Shown here piece after piece: positions 1 through 11,000 of a stretch of DNA of 64,000 nt (the stretch's first letter is position 1; every line of letters starts with the position of its first letter). The position numbers were made by a program, and so were the translations under genes. The notes beneath the pieces were generated by a model. It was not told the origin of the DNA. It ran no database searches and saw only the letters and a list, made by a program, of their open reading frames with translations. The DNA comes from Capsaspora owczarzaki ATCC 30864 (lineage: Eukaryota; Opisthokonta; Filasterea): positions 2,643,181-2,707,180 of the forward strand of contig NW_011887292.1 of assembly GCF_000151315.2 (NCBI RefSeq), read 5' to 3'.

Positions 1-435
1 GATCTTGGCATGGTCGAGGGCGGTTTCACGACCCATCCCGACGGCGCGACAGGAAGTGTTTCGGTGACAACTGCAGAAGCCGCCGACGCTGTTGTTGCAG
101 CCTCTGTGGGCGACTCGAGGGCTCCAGGTTCTCGCAATTCGATCAGCCTGCATCCGTCAACTGCCAGCTATGTTGCAACTGGCTGCCGCAGGCGTCGCCT
201 GTGTGTTGGGCTTCCAATCGAGCTGACGCTGTTTGCTGAGCATCTTTTGCAACTCAACTTTGAAGATGCTCCCGACTATCGCCACTTGGAGCAGCTGCTG
301 GAGTCCATGCAAGGCGATCACTCGGTTCCCGGCAACTTCTCTCCGGTGCCGTCCGTCAACCCCTGTTCGTGCCGCCCAGAAATGATTGCGGGGTCGAGCC
401 AAAGACCGTCACCCGCCAGCATTGTCTCTCGTTAA
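1..435 (+). CDS. C-terminal end of a CK1/TTBK-like protein kinase (partial)
   Basis: The frame starting at base 1 is open from the window edge to a TAA at 433-435, so the 5' part of the gene lies outside. Near the end, residues LPIELTLF followed by NFEDAPDYRHL resemble the last helix of casein-kinase-1-like kinases (pattern P.E...F...L.F...PDY..L), closest by eye to tau-tubulin kinases. About 60 low-complexity Ala/Ser-rich residues come before it, either an insert in the kinase lobe or an exon misread. After the helix there is only a short tail with no recognisable domain. The catalytic motifs are not in the window, so activity cannot be judged. The family call rests on one conserved helix; the exact subfamily is uncertain. 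Confidence 0.5.
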   Translation, partial: DLGMVEGGFTTHPDGATGSVSVTTAEAADAVVAASVGDSRAPGSRNSISLHPSTASYVATGCRRRRLCVGLPIELTLFAEHLLQLNFEDAPDYRHLEQLLESMQGDHSVPGNFSPVPSVNPCSCRPEMIAGSSQRPSPASIVSR

Positions 436-1365
436 AACGTCACAGAGACCCGTGTGTGGAGGTTCCAGACACCAGGCCACAACAACAACAACGGGCGCAC
501 ATCCACTCCCAATCATCACCACGGAAACGAGCAGGTCAACAAAAAGGCTGGATTCTTTGGTGATGAGTATTGTTTGATGTTTGTTTTTCTGTCTCTCCCC
601 CCTTCTCTCGATTTTCCTTGGCTTTCTTTTGTCTCGACTTTAGTCAGTTTTGCATTCGACGCACTGCAACACTTTTTCTTTTTGAAATGTCTTTCTTTTC
701 CTGCATGGAGTTCGTTGCGTTCTTTGCTTGCTTTCAAATCTGCAGATCTTCTCGCTGGGCTTGCCGCATGGCGTTCGTTTGCAACTTGTGTGTGTGTTTC
801 GTTTATCGTGACAATGTGCAAAAAGTAAATCTTGATCGGTTCAACGAAGCTTGTGCAACGCGGTTGGGCTTTTTACGACAGTATCTGTCCTACTCCCTGT
901 CATGCCAGCATGCTTAGTAATTGCAATCACAAGCACCTTGTCTTTTGTAGTGCATTGGTGAGCAATGCGCTGTAAATCACGCACCACAAGTCCTGATTTC
1001 ACTTTCCGAGCCACTAAGACACGACACGAGTTTATTTTTTTTTTGTTTTTGAGTGGTAGGGCTTGGCAAACAACAAATGCGAGGCACAAGCAATGCGATA
1101 GGGAGACAGCAGGGAGGAAGAACAACAACATCAACAGCAACAACAACATCATCATCATCAACAACAACAACAACATCAACATCAACATCAACAACTGAAT
1201 CGCCATCCATGCGAAGCACAGATCGGCCGCGGGCAAAAGAGACGTTCAGTTGGTGCACGAAGGCAAAGAGCGGTACAGAGCGAGCAAGACAGGCAACAGG
1301 AAGCACAAAGTGGTCTCAACTACTTCACGTGCTCGCTTCCGATGCAGCATGTGTGGGACGTCGAG
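436..1365. other. Intergenic stretch, nothing recognised
   Basis: 930 bp between two convergent genes. It holds a T-rich part (about 560-800) and an AAC/ATC microsatellite (1121-1195). Open frames here are repeat translations or short and unlike proteins. Confidence 0.6.
1121..1195. repeat. AAC/ATC trinucleotide microsatellite
   Basis: An imperfect run of AAC units interrupted by ATC units, about 75 bp, lying between genes. Its six-frame translations give poly-Asn, poly-Leu/Met and similar spurious ORFs. Confidence 0.9.
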
Positions 1366-4015
1366 TCAAAGCTGGCGAGGAGTGTCGTCGTCGGACACTT
1401 CTTCACGCTCGCTCGAGGTCACTGAGTTCGACGTGCTCGCTCCACCAGCAGCAGTAGCACCACCAGCAGCAGCAGCAACAGTAGCACCAGCAGCAGCAGT
1501 AGCACCAGCAGCAGCAACACCGGCAGCACCAGCAGCAGCAACAGCATCGGCACCCTGAACAGGAGCCGCGACCGGAGTATTGCCAGGAGCAGACCTAGCG
1601 GAGGTCGAGGAAGCATCAAATATAACAGAGGCCCAGGAGGGTATCGCGGGCTTGCGCTTAATCAGAGGGAAGATGGCGAACGACAGCTCTGGGTCAGTCT
1701 TCGTCCTCGCGTCCCCAAACACCTTGGTCTTGAAGGCTTCACGGAGCACTTTCTTGGCCTTTTCATCGTAGTGCTCATCTAGCTCGAGGAATCCAGACGT
1801 GTAGACGAACCCCTTAATGTGAATTGGGGTCTGTGTCTCCTTCTTCTGCCGCGGCATCAGCTGGAAGAGCGCAACGAACAGTGCCGAGTGAATCAGCAAC
1901 CGTCTCTGAGCAGCCTCGCGTCGATATGCACTCGTCTTGATCTCCACCAGTTGCACCCCAACACGAGGCTGCACAAGGCTATCAAGCGGTGCCATGGCAT
2001 CGAACTCCACTTCGCCCAAATGCAGATCGAGCGTCGGCTTCAAGCGAGTGTAGATGCTGACGACAACCAGGAGACCGAGCTTGCCGCAGAGCATGTCGCG
2101 AAGCTTAGGAGACAACGGCGGCGGAATGGCAGAGTTGGTAGCAATGCCGCACATGTCCTGGAACAACTTTGCAGCCTCGCAAAGCAGCCTCGCAAAGACG
2201 GCGGCCTGGCTGTCGCAATTGTCAAAGTCAGACCAAATGATGCGCAGCTTTGCCTTGAGGGCAGGTTGATCCACGAGGTCCGAGAACAGCCCGCGAGCCT
2301 CTCCGAGACTTGACTTGATGTTCGCCCACCAGTTGAGCGTAGAAGGAGAGCCGGGCTTTGCCATCTCGCCGAACAAGGCATTAGCCTTTGACTCGGCCTC
2401 CTTGAACAGAGCTGCAAGTTCCTCCTGCTTCAGCAAAGTTCCCACCGCAGGTAACTTTGCGACCACTGAGATGACTTCGTACATGAAACGCAGAAAGTAG
2501 CCAGAGTCCTGTCGCAGGTTCAATAGTAAAGAACACGCAAGCAACGGTAAGCTGGACTGTGCGGACAACGATCGCCCTCACAACTTTCAACGTGTTGCGT
2601 TGACTTACGTAGAGCCAATTGGCGATCTCGCGAGTGTGGCTCTGAGCGATGTTGAGCTGGAACACACTTGCGCTCTGGTCATTCTGGTAAAAGTAAGGGT
2701 CGCCAAGCGAAGGAATTACGATAGACTGCCATGAGCGTATGAACACCAACTGCAACAGGCTATTAGTGGTAGTCTTACCGCCTGCAGAAGCGCGACAACG
2801 ATTTTGAACGCCTCCTCGAGTGAAACTAACTTCACGCAGGATATGAACGACGAGCCCTTCGTCTGCAGTTCATCATTGACTTTCTGCCCTTCTTTGATTT
2901 GCGCTGTAAGGCGTTCCTCTATGGCGTCCACTTTCTCTGCACGTCTTTGATTTGCGCTGCCAGGCGTTTCTCCATGTTGCCCATTTCCTCCCGCAATTGG
3001 TCAATCTCTGCCAGAATCCTGTATGATGCGTAGCCAGAACAGAGTTTGTGACACATTCAAGCATTTTGTGCGATTAGTCGCGTTCTCGAATACGAAACAC
3101 CAACCAAGAAACGAGGAACAAACAACAACTTCCAACCTCGTCCCGTCCTCTCCCTCTGCCCCTCCTTCGCCCCCCCCCCAACGCAAAAACAAAAAGAAAA
3201 ACGAACGAAAAACAAAATCAAAACCAAAAGGGTCAACAGAGCAACGGGATTACTGGAAGGAAAGAGAAAAGGAAAGCAGAAAAAACCCCAAAAACAAAAA
3301 CCACAATCAAGAAAACAAAGGCGAAGCCCAACAGCGCATCGCACAACCCTTGCGCCATAGCGACACCCAACAACATCAATCAGCAACACGCCATTCTGTC
3401 ATGGACAGACAGAGAAGGCCATTCATCCACGCATCTCATCACTGCATCATGGGTTTCATCCCATTTCCAGCATCTCTTTTCGCCATCCCCTCCTGCCGAC
3501 CGTCGATTCCAACGGCGAGCAAGAACCATTAACAATCGCAACGCAATGCCAATGACATCACATCAACGCATTGGAGTCTCGTCTCGACGTCTCCCAGGAG
3601 TGGGTTGAAAAACAAACAAACAAACCAACAAAAAAAGGAACCAAAAACGACAAAAAAATGGCATGCAACCAAGATGAACGCGAATTCATGTTTTGGAACA
3701 AGTGTTTTGAAACAAAGGACAGATTCACTGCCAACAACACACTGCGGACATCCCTCCAGGATAGAGCATAGTGCATTTAGTCAACAGCGTTTGTCGGTTT
3801 GGGCGCTGGGGGGAGGGGAAGCGGTGGATCGCTGCTCCCGAGGGAAGGAGGGAGACACCGCGCTTCTTTTTTTTTTTTCGCGCCTTCAACCAAAGCCGCC
3901 AACGCACTCACCAGGATTCAGGGTCAGCGGTCTCTTCAAGCGTGTTACCACCGTGAGGAACATCGCTGAGAGCATCGTTGGCAGCGCCGCCATCGCTTTC
4001 CGAAGCAGGGTTCAT
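1366..4015 (-). CDS. Coiled-coil protein with candidate PD-(D/E)XK nuclease-like domain
   Basis: No close family recognised. Exon 1 is 3912-4015 (ATG at 4015; donor GTGAGT). Exon 2 starts at 3018 after an 884-nt intron and encodes a charged helix (ILAEIDQL, then two copies of an EKRLAAQIK-like unit). Then come 2609-2749 and 1366-2508 (stop at 1366-1368). The last exon contains GEVEFD, then about 20 residues on VEIKTS, then an Ala/Gln helix (AAQRRLLIHS). This spacing fits the D...ExK catalytic pattern of restriction-endonuclease folds such as those in CR-type eukaryotic effectors; that is inference. With the longer exon 2, the Asp is about residue 331 and Glu-Ile-Lys about 350-352. The tail is Ala-rich, then acidic. 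Exon 2 read to 2779 breaks frame (2-nt excess) and then needs a 29-nt intron; ending it at 2943 and joining to 2749 keeps one frame (487 aa). Confidence 0.55.
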
Positions 4016-4087
4016 GATCGCCAGAAAAACCAGAAAATGAGAGACAAAAAGTGAAAAGGCAATTGTAAAAAACGACTGTTCTCCAAC

Positions 4088-4534
4088 TCAACACCCAAAA
4101 CGGCAAGATAGGGATTGACAAAAATCGATGAAAGCGTTTTCAATTCGAGTTGAGGTGCGCGATGGGGTGGCCAAAGAACGCGATTCGATGCGAAACACTT
4201 GCAGTTGCGTGTATGGCTCGATTTCATCGTCCCAGTCAGTCCACTGGTCCTCATCGACATCGTCAGTGTACTGCGCTTTGCTATCATCGACAGTAGCAAG
4301 CTTGGCGTCTTGTTCATAACACTCGAACGACGAATCGAGACTGCTGCTGTTCTCCTTCGAGTCGTCATTTGTCGTCGGCTCTGACGAAGAGCTGGAGAAT
4401 GTGTCTTCCAGTTGCGTCAAGTTGATGTAAAAAACCCCCAAAAAACATTGTTCAGAATCATGAAGAGCATAGTGAATGGACGATTGTATCATATTCCTTT
4501 CTCTACAATCGAGGACAGCTAATCGCAATGACAA
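4088..4534 (-). CDS. Doubtful acidic Ser-rich open frame
   Basis: An open frame between the nuclease-like gene and RPS3, with no ATG at its 5' end (first internal ATG near 4492). It encodes a Ser run, then an acidic patch with Trp (DEDQWTDWDDE), which looks more protein-like than neighbouring shadow frames. No domain is recognised, the AT content is higher than in the sure genes nearby, and no convincing splice partners were found. It may be a short gene, a terminal exon, or chance. Confidence 0.2.
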   Translation of the reverse strand: MSLRLAVLDCRERNMIQSSIHYALHDSEQCFLGVFYINLTQLEDTFSSSSSEPTTNDDSKENSSSLDSSFECYEQDAKLATVDDSKAQYTDDVDEDQWTDWDDEIEPYTQLQVFRIESRSLATPSRTSTRIENAFIDFCQSLSCRFGC

Positions 4535-4627
4535 AAGAGCACGCAGCTGGTTGGAATAGCGGCAAGGGTTTTGCAGCGATCAAAACAGACAAAAGGAACC
4601 AAGGACAACCAAAATCAAACAATCTGT

Positions 4628-6103
4628 TTAAGCAGATGCCTGAACGGGCTCGGCAGCGGGGGCAGCCTGGGCGGGAGCCTGGGCAGCGGGCTGCTCAGTC
4701 TTCTTGTTCTCGGAGGAAGGGGCAGAGGGGAGGGCCTCATCCTTGGGCTCGAGGATGGTGACAATGTCGGGGAGGGGGGTCTTGGGACCAGCGCGGCCAG
4801 TGGGGTCCTGGGCGAGCATGATCTTGACCTTCAGGCCGAGAACGCCCTGACGGAGAAGAACGTGTCGGACGGCACGGTCGATGTAGTAGGTGGTGGGGAA
4901 ACCAGAGTGGACCATGAAACCATCCTGGAACTTCATGGCCTTGGCACGCTGACCACGGAGCTTGCCAGAGACGACAACCTCAACGCCCTTAGCACCGCTC
5001 TCCATGATGAAGCGGAGAACACCGTAGCAGGCACGGCGGACGGCGAGGCCACCGAGGAGCTTGTAACGGAGGGACTCAGCCTGGGCAATAGCGCAGAGGC
5101 CGCGGTTGGCGACCTTCTCGGCGTAGAGCTCGACAGAGTTCTCGGGGAAGCCAAAGCGCTTCTGGACGACGGAGGTCAGCTCGCGAATGCGGCGGCCCTT
5201 CTCGCCGAGCACGTTCTGGGTGCGGGTGGCACGGATGATGATCTCAGTGCGGGTGGGGGTGACGCGGACCTCGACGCCAGAGTAGCCCTCCTCAGCGAGC
5301 TCGCGGGTGAGGAACTCGTTGAGCTCAGCGCGGAAGACACCGTCGGTGACGAACTAAATAGTGCAACGAGGGAGGGTTAGGGGTGAGTGAGGAAACGGGA
5401 AGGCGGAGTGAGCAAAAGATTCAAAGACACGGCAGCCTCAAAGAATGGGAGGGGTGAATGCTGTGAGGAAGCTTGTTTTCACCACATGCCGAAACAGACA
5501 AAGAGGAGAAAACTCCAGTGGGTGGAGAGGGGGGGGGGGAAAGCAAAAAAAAAAGCCGCCAACACACAAAAAAAAAGCATTAAAAAAAAGCCGAATCATC
5601 GCTCCCGTGCATCCCTACACCACCGACATCATCTCGTGCGAAGGCCTGCCACACCACACAATCCGATAGGAAATTGCATGGACCAACGGATGGCGTGCCA
5701 GGGGAGAGGGGGTACAATGGACCGACAGGGTCAAGAGTCGCGTCGAAGGAGGCGCTTTGGAAGGGCAGAGCAGGTCGGACTTCGACATTGGTTGTTCAAG
5801 CTGCTCGGTCTGCTCAACAACCCCCCCTCCTCGGCCTTCCCCCCAAATAAGACCCCAACGCAACCAAGTAATGTCGGCACTGCAACTACGTGTCGATCCA
5901 GCGTCGGTCCAAGCGAACGAGTGAAATTCTCTCTCGACGCTCTCTCTCGACTCTCTCATCTTCGTCGCCTGTTGCCTTGCCCTGCCCTGCTCCTCGCCTT
6001 CTCACGCCCTACTCATTCTGAACGTTGAAAACTGGATCGAGGGTCGCGGGTGACGGGCCAGGTTGCCTACCTTGCGCTTCTTGGACATAGGAGTAGTCGA
6101 CAT
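4628..6103 (-). CDS. RPS3: 40S ribosomal protein S3
   Basis: Component of the small ribosomal subunit at the mRNA entry channel; in other eukaryotes it also acts in ribosome quality control. Exon 1 is 6071-6103 and encodes 11 residues ending SKKRK; after a 717-nt intron (5354-6070, GTAGGC...TTTAG) exon 2 runs 4628-5353. The join SKKRK-FVTDGVF matches the animal protein, followed by near-identical stretches such as [33 protein letters not shown] (the GxxG of the KH domain) and ESGAKG. The protein is 252 residues, near the usual 240-250. The C-terminal tail is Ala/Pro/Gln-rich and lineage-specific. The start shares a 239-bp gap with the divergent CDK11 gene. Identity is certain; the long first intron is typical of ribosomal protein genes, but I could not find a convincing snoRNA in it. 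Confidence 0.97.
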
Positions 6104-6342
6104 GATTCTGAGTTGAAAAATGTAAGAGAGAGAGCAAGCCCGATTTAGTCGACTGTCGTCTTATTCGCCACCAACAAGCGACCAGTAATTTGTACAGGAA
6201 ATCTAGAAGAAAATGGCCATCACAGCAGCAGAAGCAAACACAAACAAAAACAAGCCAAAAACAAGCCGAAAGTGTTTTGGGAAGGAGAAAAATCACAGCC
6301 ACAGTCCTCCAAACAAATTTTGCTTCACAGAAACCACCCTGA
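6104..6342. promoter_or_regulatory. Divergent gap between RPS3 and CDK11, probable shared promoter
   Basis: 239 bp separate the two start codons on opposite strands, so both promoters and 5' UTRs must lie here. No TATA-like or other clear motif was identified. Confidence 0.5.
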
Positions 6343-7863
6343 ATGTCGGGGCATTCGGAGCGGCGGCCGAGAGCCGCATCCGAGAGTGACCGCGACTCGC
6401 ACGCGGCTGGCTCTTCATCTGCCTCTGAGCATTCGGAGGATGGCACGTCTGCGGCGCACGACTCTCGGAAGCGACCACGAATGGACGCGCATCGGTTTCA
6501 TCATGAGGATGGCGGACAAGTCCCAAGTAGTAGCACTCTGCCAGCCACCGACCGCAACGAGCAATCCGAAGAAGGATCCAAAGATGTCAAGACCAAGCTG
6601 TTGGAGCAGCACCGCGTCACCCCGGCTGGGGCTGTGGCACAACATGCAGTCGATGTTGCACCGCGCCGTCACGTCGACGACAGCGACGACAACGACAACG
6701 ATGCTGCTGCTGCTACATCACGAATCGAAAAGTACTACCCAGCATTCCAAGGGTGCCGGTCTGTGGACGAGTACACGCGGCTGAATCAAATCGAAGAAGG
6801 CTCGTACGGTGTCGTGTTTCGCGCCCGCGATGTTCGTTCTGGACGCATCTATGCACTCAAGCGACTCAAGATGGAGAAGGAGAAGGATGGCTTTCCAATC
6901 ACATCATTGCGGGAGATTGACACGCTGCTCAAGTCGCCGCACCCCAACATTGTGCTTGTGCGTGAGATTGTGGTTGGCTCGAGCATGGACCACATCTTTC
7001 TCGTCATGGAGTTTGTCGAGCACGATCTCAAGACGCTGATGGAGTCTATGCGTCAGCCATTTTCAGGTGGCGAGGTCAAGACGCTCATGCTGCACCTGCT
7101 GGCCGGTGTCAATCACTTGCATGACAACTGGATTATCCATCGTGACTTGAAAACATCCAATCTGCTTCTCAGCAATCAGGGTGTGCTCAAGCTCGCGGAC
7201 TTTGGTCTTGCTCGCGAGTACGGGTCGCCGCTGCACGCCATGACGGCGCTTGTTGTGACGCTGTGGTACCGCTCTCCCGAGCTCCTGCTTGGCGAAACCA
7301 AGTACACGACTGCCGTGGACATGTGGTCTGTTGGCTGCATTTTTGCCGAGCTGCTCATCCACGAGCCGCTCTTCCCGGGTCAACGCGAACTCCAGCAGCT
7401 GCGAATGATTTCCGACATGTTGGGCCCGCCGTCCAAGGAAATCTGGCCTGGTTACGAGAACCTTCCCAACGCCCAAGTGCTCTCCTTCTCCAAGGACCAA
7501 CCCTACAATCGCTTGCCTACAAAGATTCCTGGCCTATCCGCCCAAGGTTTGAAACTTTTGAATGGTCTGCTCACGTACGATCCCAAGAAGCGAATGACGG
7601 CAGAACAAGCGCTTCGCCACCCGTACTTTTCCGAGTCGCCATTGCCCGTCGATCCGAGTGTCTTCCGTTCATGGCCCGCCAAGTCCGAGCTGCAGAAAGT
7701 GCATACCTCCCACGACGAGCCTCGCGCTCCCGAGGGCCATCCCAGCGAGGTCGCGGCTGATGGAGATGCAGCAGGCTTTATTTTCGAATCAGACGACGTG
7801 TATCGACTACTTCAGCATGGTTCAAACGCACAAGTCGGAGGCGGGTTTAAGCTCAAGTTTTAA
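6343..7863 (+). CDS. CDK11: CDK11 (PITSLRE) cyclin-dependent kinase
   Basis: Serine/threonine kinase that, with cyclin L, links transcription and splicing in other eukaryotes. One uninterrupted exon of 506 codons, unusual among its multi-exon neighbours. Residues 1-130 are a Ser/Glu/Arg-rich tail, much shorter than the RE-rich N-terminus of animal CDK11. The kinase domain runs from about 144 to 430: EEGSYGVV glycine loop, ALKRLK lysine, the diagnostic helix PITSLRE (185-191), HRDLKTSN (266-273), DFGLA (286-290), and VVTLWYRSPELLLG with the T-loop threonine. The family name comes from PITSLRE, so the assignment to CDK11 rather than CDK10 is firm. The ATG at 6343 is the first in frame. It is divergent from RPS3 and 176 bp upstream of the dynein intermediate chain start. 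Confidence 0.96.
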   Translation: MSGHSERRPRAASESDRDSHAAGSSSASEHSEDGTSAAHDSRKRPRMDAHRFHHEDGGQVPSSSTLPATDRNEQSEEGSKDVKTKLLEQHRVTPAGAVAQHAVDVAPRRHVDDSDDNDNDAAAATSRIEKYYPAFQGCRSVDEYTRLNQIEEGSYGVVFRARDVRSGRIYALKRLKMEKEKDGFPITSLREIDTLLKSPHPNIVLVREIVVGSSMDHIFLVMEFVEHDLKTLMESMRQPFSGGEVKTLMLHLLAGVNHLHDNWIIHRDLKTSNLLLSNQGVLKLADFGLAREYGSPLHAMTALVVTLWYRSPELLLGETKYTTAVDMWSVGCIFAELLIHEPLFPGQRELQQLRMISDMLGPPSKEIWPGYENLPNAQVLSFSKDQPYNRLPTKIPGLSAQGLKLLNGLLTYDPKKRMTAEQALRHPYFSESPLPVDPSVFRSWPAKSELQKVHTSHDEPRAPEGHPSEVAADGDAAGFIFESDDVYRLLQHGSNAQVGGGFKLKF

Positions 7864-8039
7864 GCTCCTTTCCTTTCGTTTGGACAAACACTTGGTTTTC
7901 ATCTCTACACAATTGCTACTGTATCTATCGGTTTTTTTTTTGTTGTTCTATCAGCATGTTTTCCAACACCATTTCTCTCTCTCTACCCCTCCCCCCAAAT
8001 TGATCTGTAACGCCTCCTCACTCTTCACAATTCCAAATC

Positions 8040-11000
8040 ATGAGCGATCGCAAGGCCGAAATTGAGCGCAAAAAGAAGAAGATTGAAGAGCTTCGCAAAG
8101 CGCGTGAAGGCAATGTACGTGTGATCTGACACCAGCCCCCCCCCTTTGGGTTTGCATGGTTGTGCCTTGTGCTATGGGAACGTGGGTTTTGCTTGTTGTC
8201 TGGGAATGAAGGGGGGTCCCTCTGGCAGTCGCGAATGCGAGATCGCTGCCAAAATTCTGAAAATGCCGAACGCTTTCATCCCTCACTCTTCCCCTCTGAG
8301 ATCACTCGCTGACCTGGTGCCGCTGCCTTTTATACTGCTTGTTTGTTTGGTGCAGGCGGTCTCTGCCGCCACAACGTCGGGGCTGAGCTCTGGAGCGTCC
8401 AGCACAAGCTCGTCGCTCTCGACCGACAAGGAGACTGTGGACTCGTTGCTCTCGTCGCTGCTCGGCAGCACTCCCGCACCGCCGGCTGCCGTGGCATCCA
8501 CGAGCACTGCAACTGCTGCAGGCACGTCGACCGAGGGCACGTTGTCGACTGCAGCGACCACTCCAGCCGTCTCGATCGAAGTCAGGTGAGCCGAAAATTC
8601 TCACTTTAAAAAAAAAAAAAAAAAAAAAAAAGCCAAAAACGCAAAAATTTCATTCTTGCAGTTCAGTTCAGTTCAGTTCAGTGCAGCTTCAGTCTGGTTC
8701 AGTCTGGTTCAGCGTGAATTGCTGAATTGTATTGCTCGCGACGGGTCGAACGTGGCGAGTTTGTTTTTGCTGAATCACCTCTGACTCATCTCTGACTGAC
8801 CGACTGACCTCGTTTTGGCCACTAAAGCTCCGTCCGTCCCGAATCGAGCATTGTTCTTGCCGCGTCCGAAGTTACTCGCATGGTCCAACATCCACAGGTA
8901 TGGGTTGATGTCTGCAGGTGGCCTCAGTCTCGCCTCTGGCGCATCTGCCAGACAAGATGCTGACGTTTTGCTGCGTGTTGACAGGAAATTATCACATACA
9001 CAAAGGAAGTGCAAACCGAGCCTGTGGTTGACTTTGACGACGAGGAGGGTGACGAGGACGCACCACAGAAAAGTCGCAAGGCAGACGCAGACGCAGCCGC
9101 AGCTGCCGCCGCTTCTGCTGCTGCAGAGGCCGAGAAAAACGCGGCTGAGGCTAATGCAGCCGCGGCCGCCGCCGCCGGGCAACCGATTGTGCCACGTACG
9201 TCCTTCCTTTCCTTCTCGTCTGGTGTGGGGCTCTTTGATTTTTTTGGCCTCCGAGACACTCACTGTTGCACATTTTTGTTTTCGACTTTGGCTCCACCCT
9301 ATTCAGAGCTGTCGGAGGATGATCGCTCAGCAATCGTCAAGTCGGATCGCTTTTTGCAATTTTTCGACCGCTCATCGCGCTTGGTGGAGCGTGCTCTGAA
9401 TGATTCCTATGATGTGACTGTCGACTATTCCGGTGGTGCACAGACCGATTCCGACAGGTACGGTCTTCCCGACTTTGCTCGGAAGAGTTTGAATTCTGTC
9501 TTTGTTGTCTTTGTTGTCTTTGTTCTTTTTGTCGTCTTTGTTGTCGTTGTTGTTCACTTGCTTTCGTTTGATCCTCTGCTTTTGTGTGGTGAAATAGCGA
9601 CGCTGGGGCCAGCGAACGAGTCAGCATCAACACAAAGTTTGTGGACGAGCGATGGAGCGTTCATCGTGCCATCACGTCGATGCAATGGTCGCCCAAGCAC
9701 CCCGAGCTGCTTGCTGTGGGCTACGGTATCAATCCGGCCTCGAGCCAGGACCCCGACGGTGTTGTGCTGTTGTGGAATCTGCACTTGCCACAACGACCCG
9801 AGCTTGTGTTTACATGCCAGTCGGCGGTCATGTCGGTCTGCTTGTCCAAGTTCCACCCCAATCTGATTGTCGGTGGCACTTATTCGGGCTCGATTGTCTT
9901 GTGGGACACACGCGCCAAAACCACGCCCGTTCAGCGCACACCTCTGACCTCTGCCTGCCACACTCATCCGGTCTATTGCTTGGAAATGGTCGGCACACAA
10001 AACGCACACAATCTTATTTCCGTTTCCACGGACGGCCGGATGTGCGCTTGGTCGATGGACATGTTTGCCCAACCACAGGTGAGTAGATTGAAATTTTGCG
10101 CTCGTGGTTTTGTTCGGCTTGGCTGTTTTTTTTTTTTTGTTTTTGGTCAACCGAAAAAGCGCTCATCTGTGTGTTCTTCTTTTGACTTTGTTTCGGGTTT
10201 TGAACGTTGCAGGAGGCGATCGATCTCGCCATCTCTGAGACCAAGAGCGAACCCCGGCACGAGCGACTGCCCATTTTGGCTGCTACTGCGCTTGCCTTCC
10301 CAGAAGACGAAATCGCTCATTTCATTGTTGGTGGTGAAGACGGCACTGTTGGTCTTGGAAGCCGTCATGGCAGGCAAGTCTTCCCTTTTGTACAGTTCTT
10401 GTTCTCCAAGGTTGTAGACTTGTTCACCTGACTGGGATTTTGGTTTTTTTTTTTGCGTTTTATTTGCCACCTTTCAGCAAGGCGGGTGTTCACAGCACCT
10501 TGGCGGGCCACCACGGCCCCGTGACTGCCGTTCACTCGCACCCTACCATCAACAACTATCGCGATTTCAATGACCTCATCATCTCCTCTTCGATGGATTG
10601 GAGTGTCAAGCTCTGGAGCAGCAAGGTACGATTTTTCCGTCAAACAAAATGGTTTTCGCTTCGTGTGTTGGTGCTGACTCGGGTTGTGCTGTATCTATCC
10701 TCCTGCTTCAGTCACGCACCCCTATTCACTCGTTCGAAGCATCCGGCGACTACATTTACGACGCCCAGTGGTCGCCAGTTCACCCCGCCGTTTTCGCCAC
10801 TGTGGATGGAGCCAGCCGATTGGACCTTTGGAACCTCAACGGTGACATTGAAGTCCCAGCTGTTTCGACCACTATCGACGCCAATGGCGCTGCCCTCAAC
10901 CGTCTGCGCTGGTCGGCGGACGGCTCCAAGGTTGCTGTGGGCGATGCGGATGGTACTGTTCATGTGTACAACATTGGCGAGGTACGTTTCTCGATTGAGG

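Noticed and set aside
841-1236. Leu/Met-rich open frames over the AAC/ATC repeat
   Set aside because: Translations of a microsatellite.
4571-5380. 269-codon + strand frame over RPS3
   Set aside because: Antisense shadow of a certain ribosomal protein gene.
5354-6070. Intronic C/D snoRNA in the long RPS3 intron
   Set aside because: ATGATGT/GATGATT words occur on the sense strand but no CTGA D box or terminal stem pairs with them.
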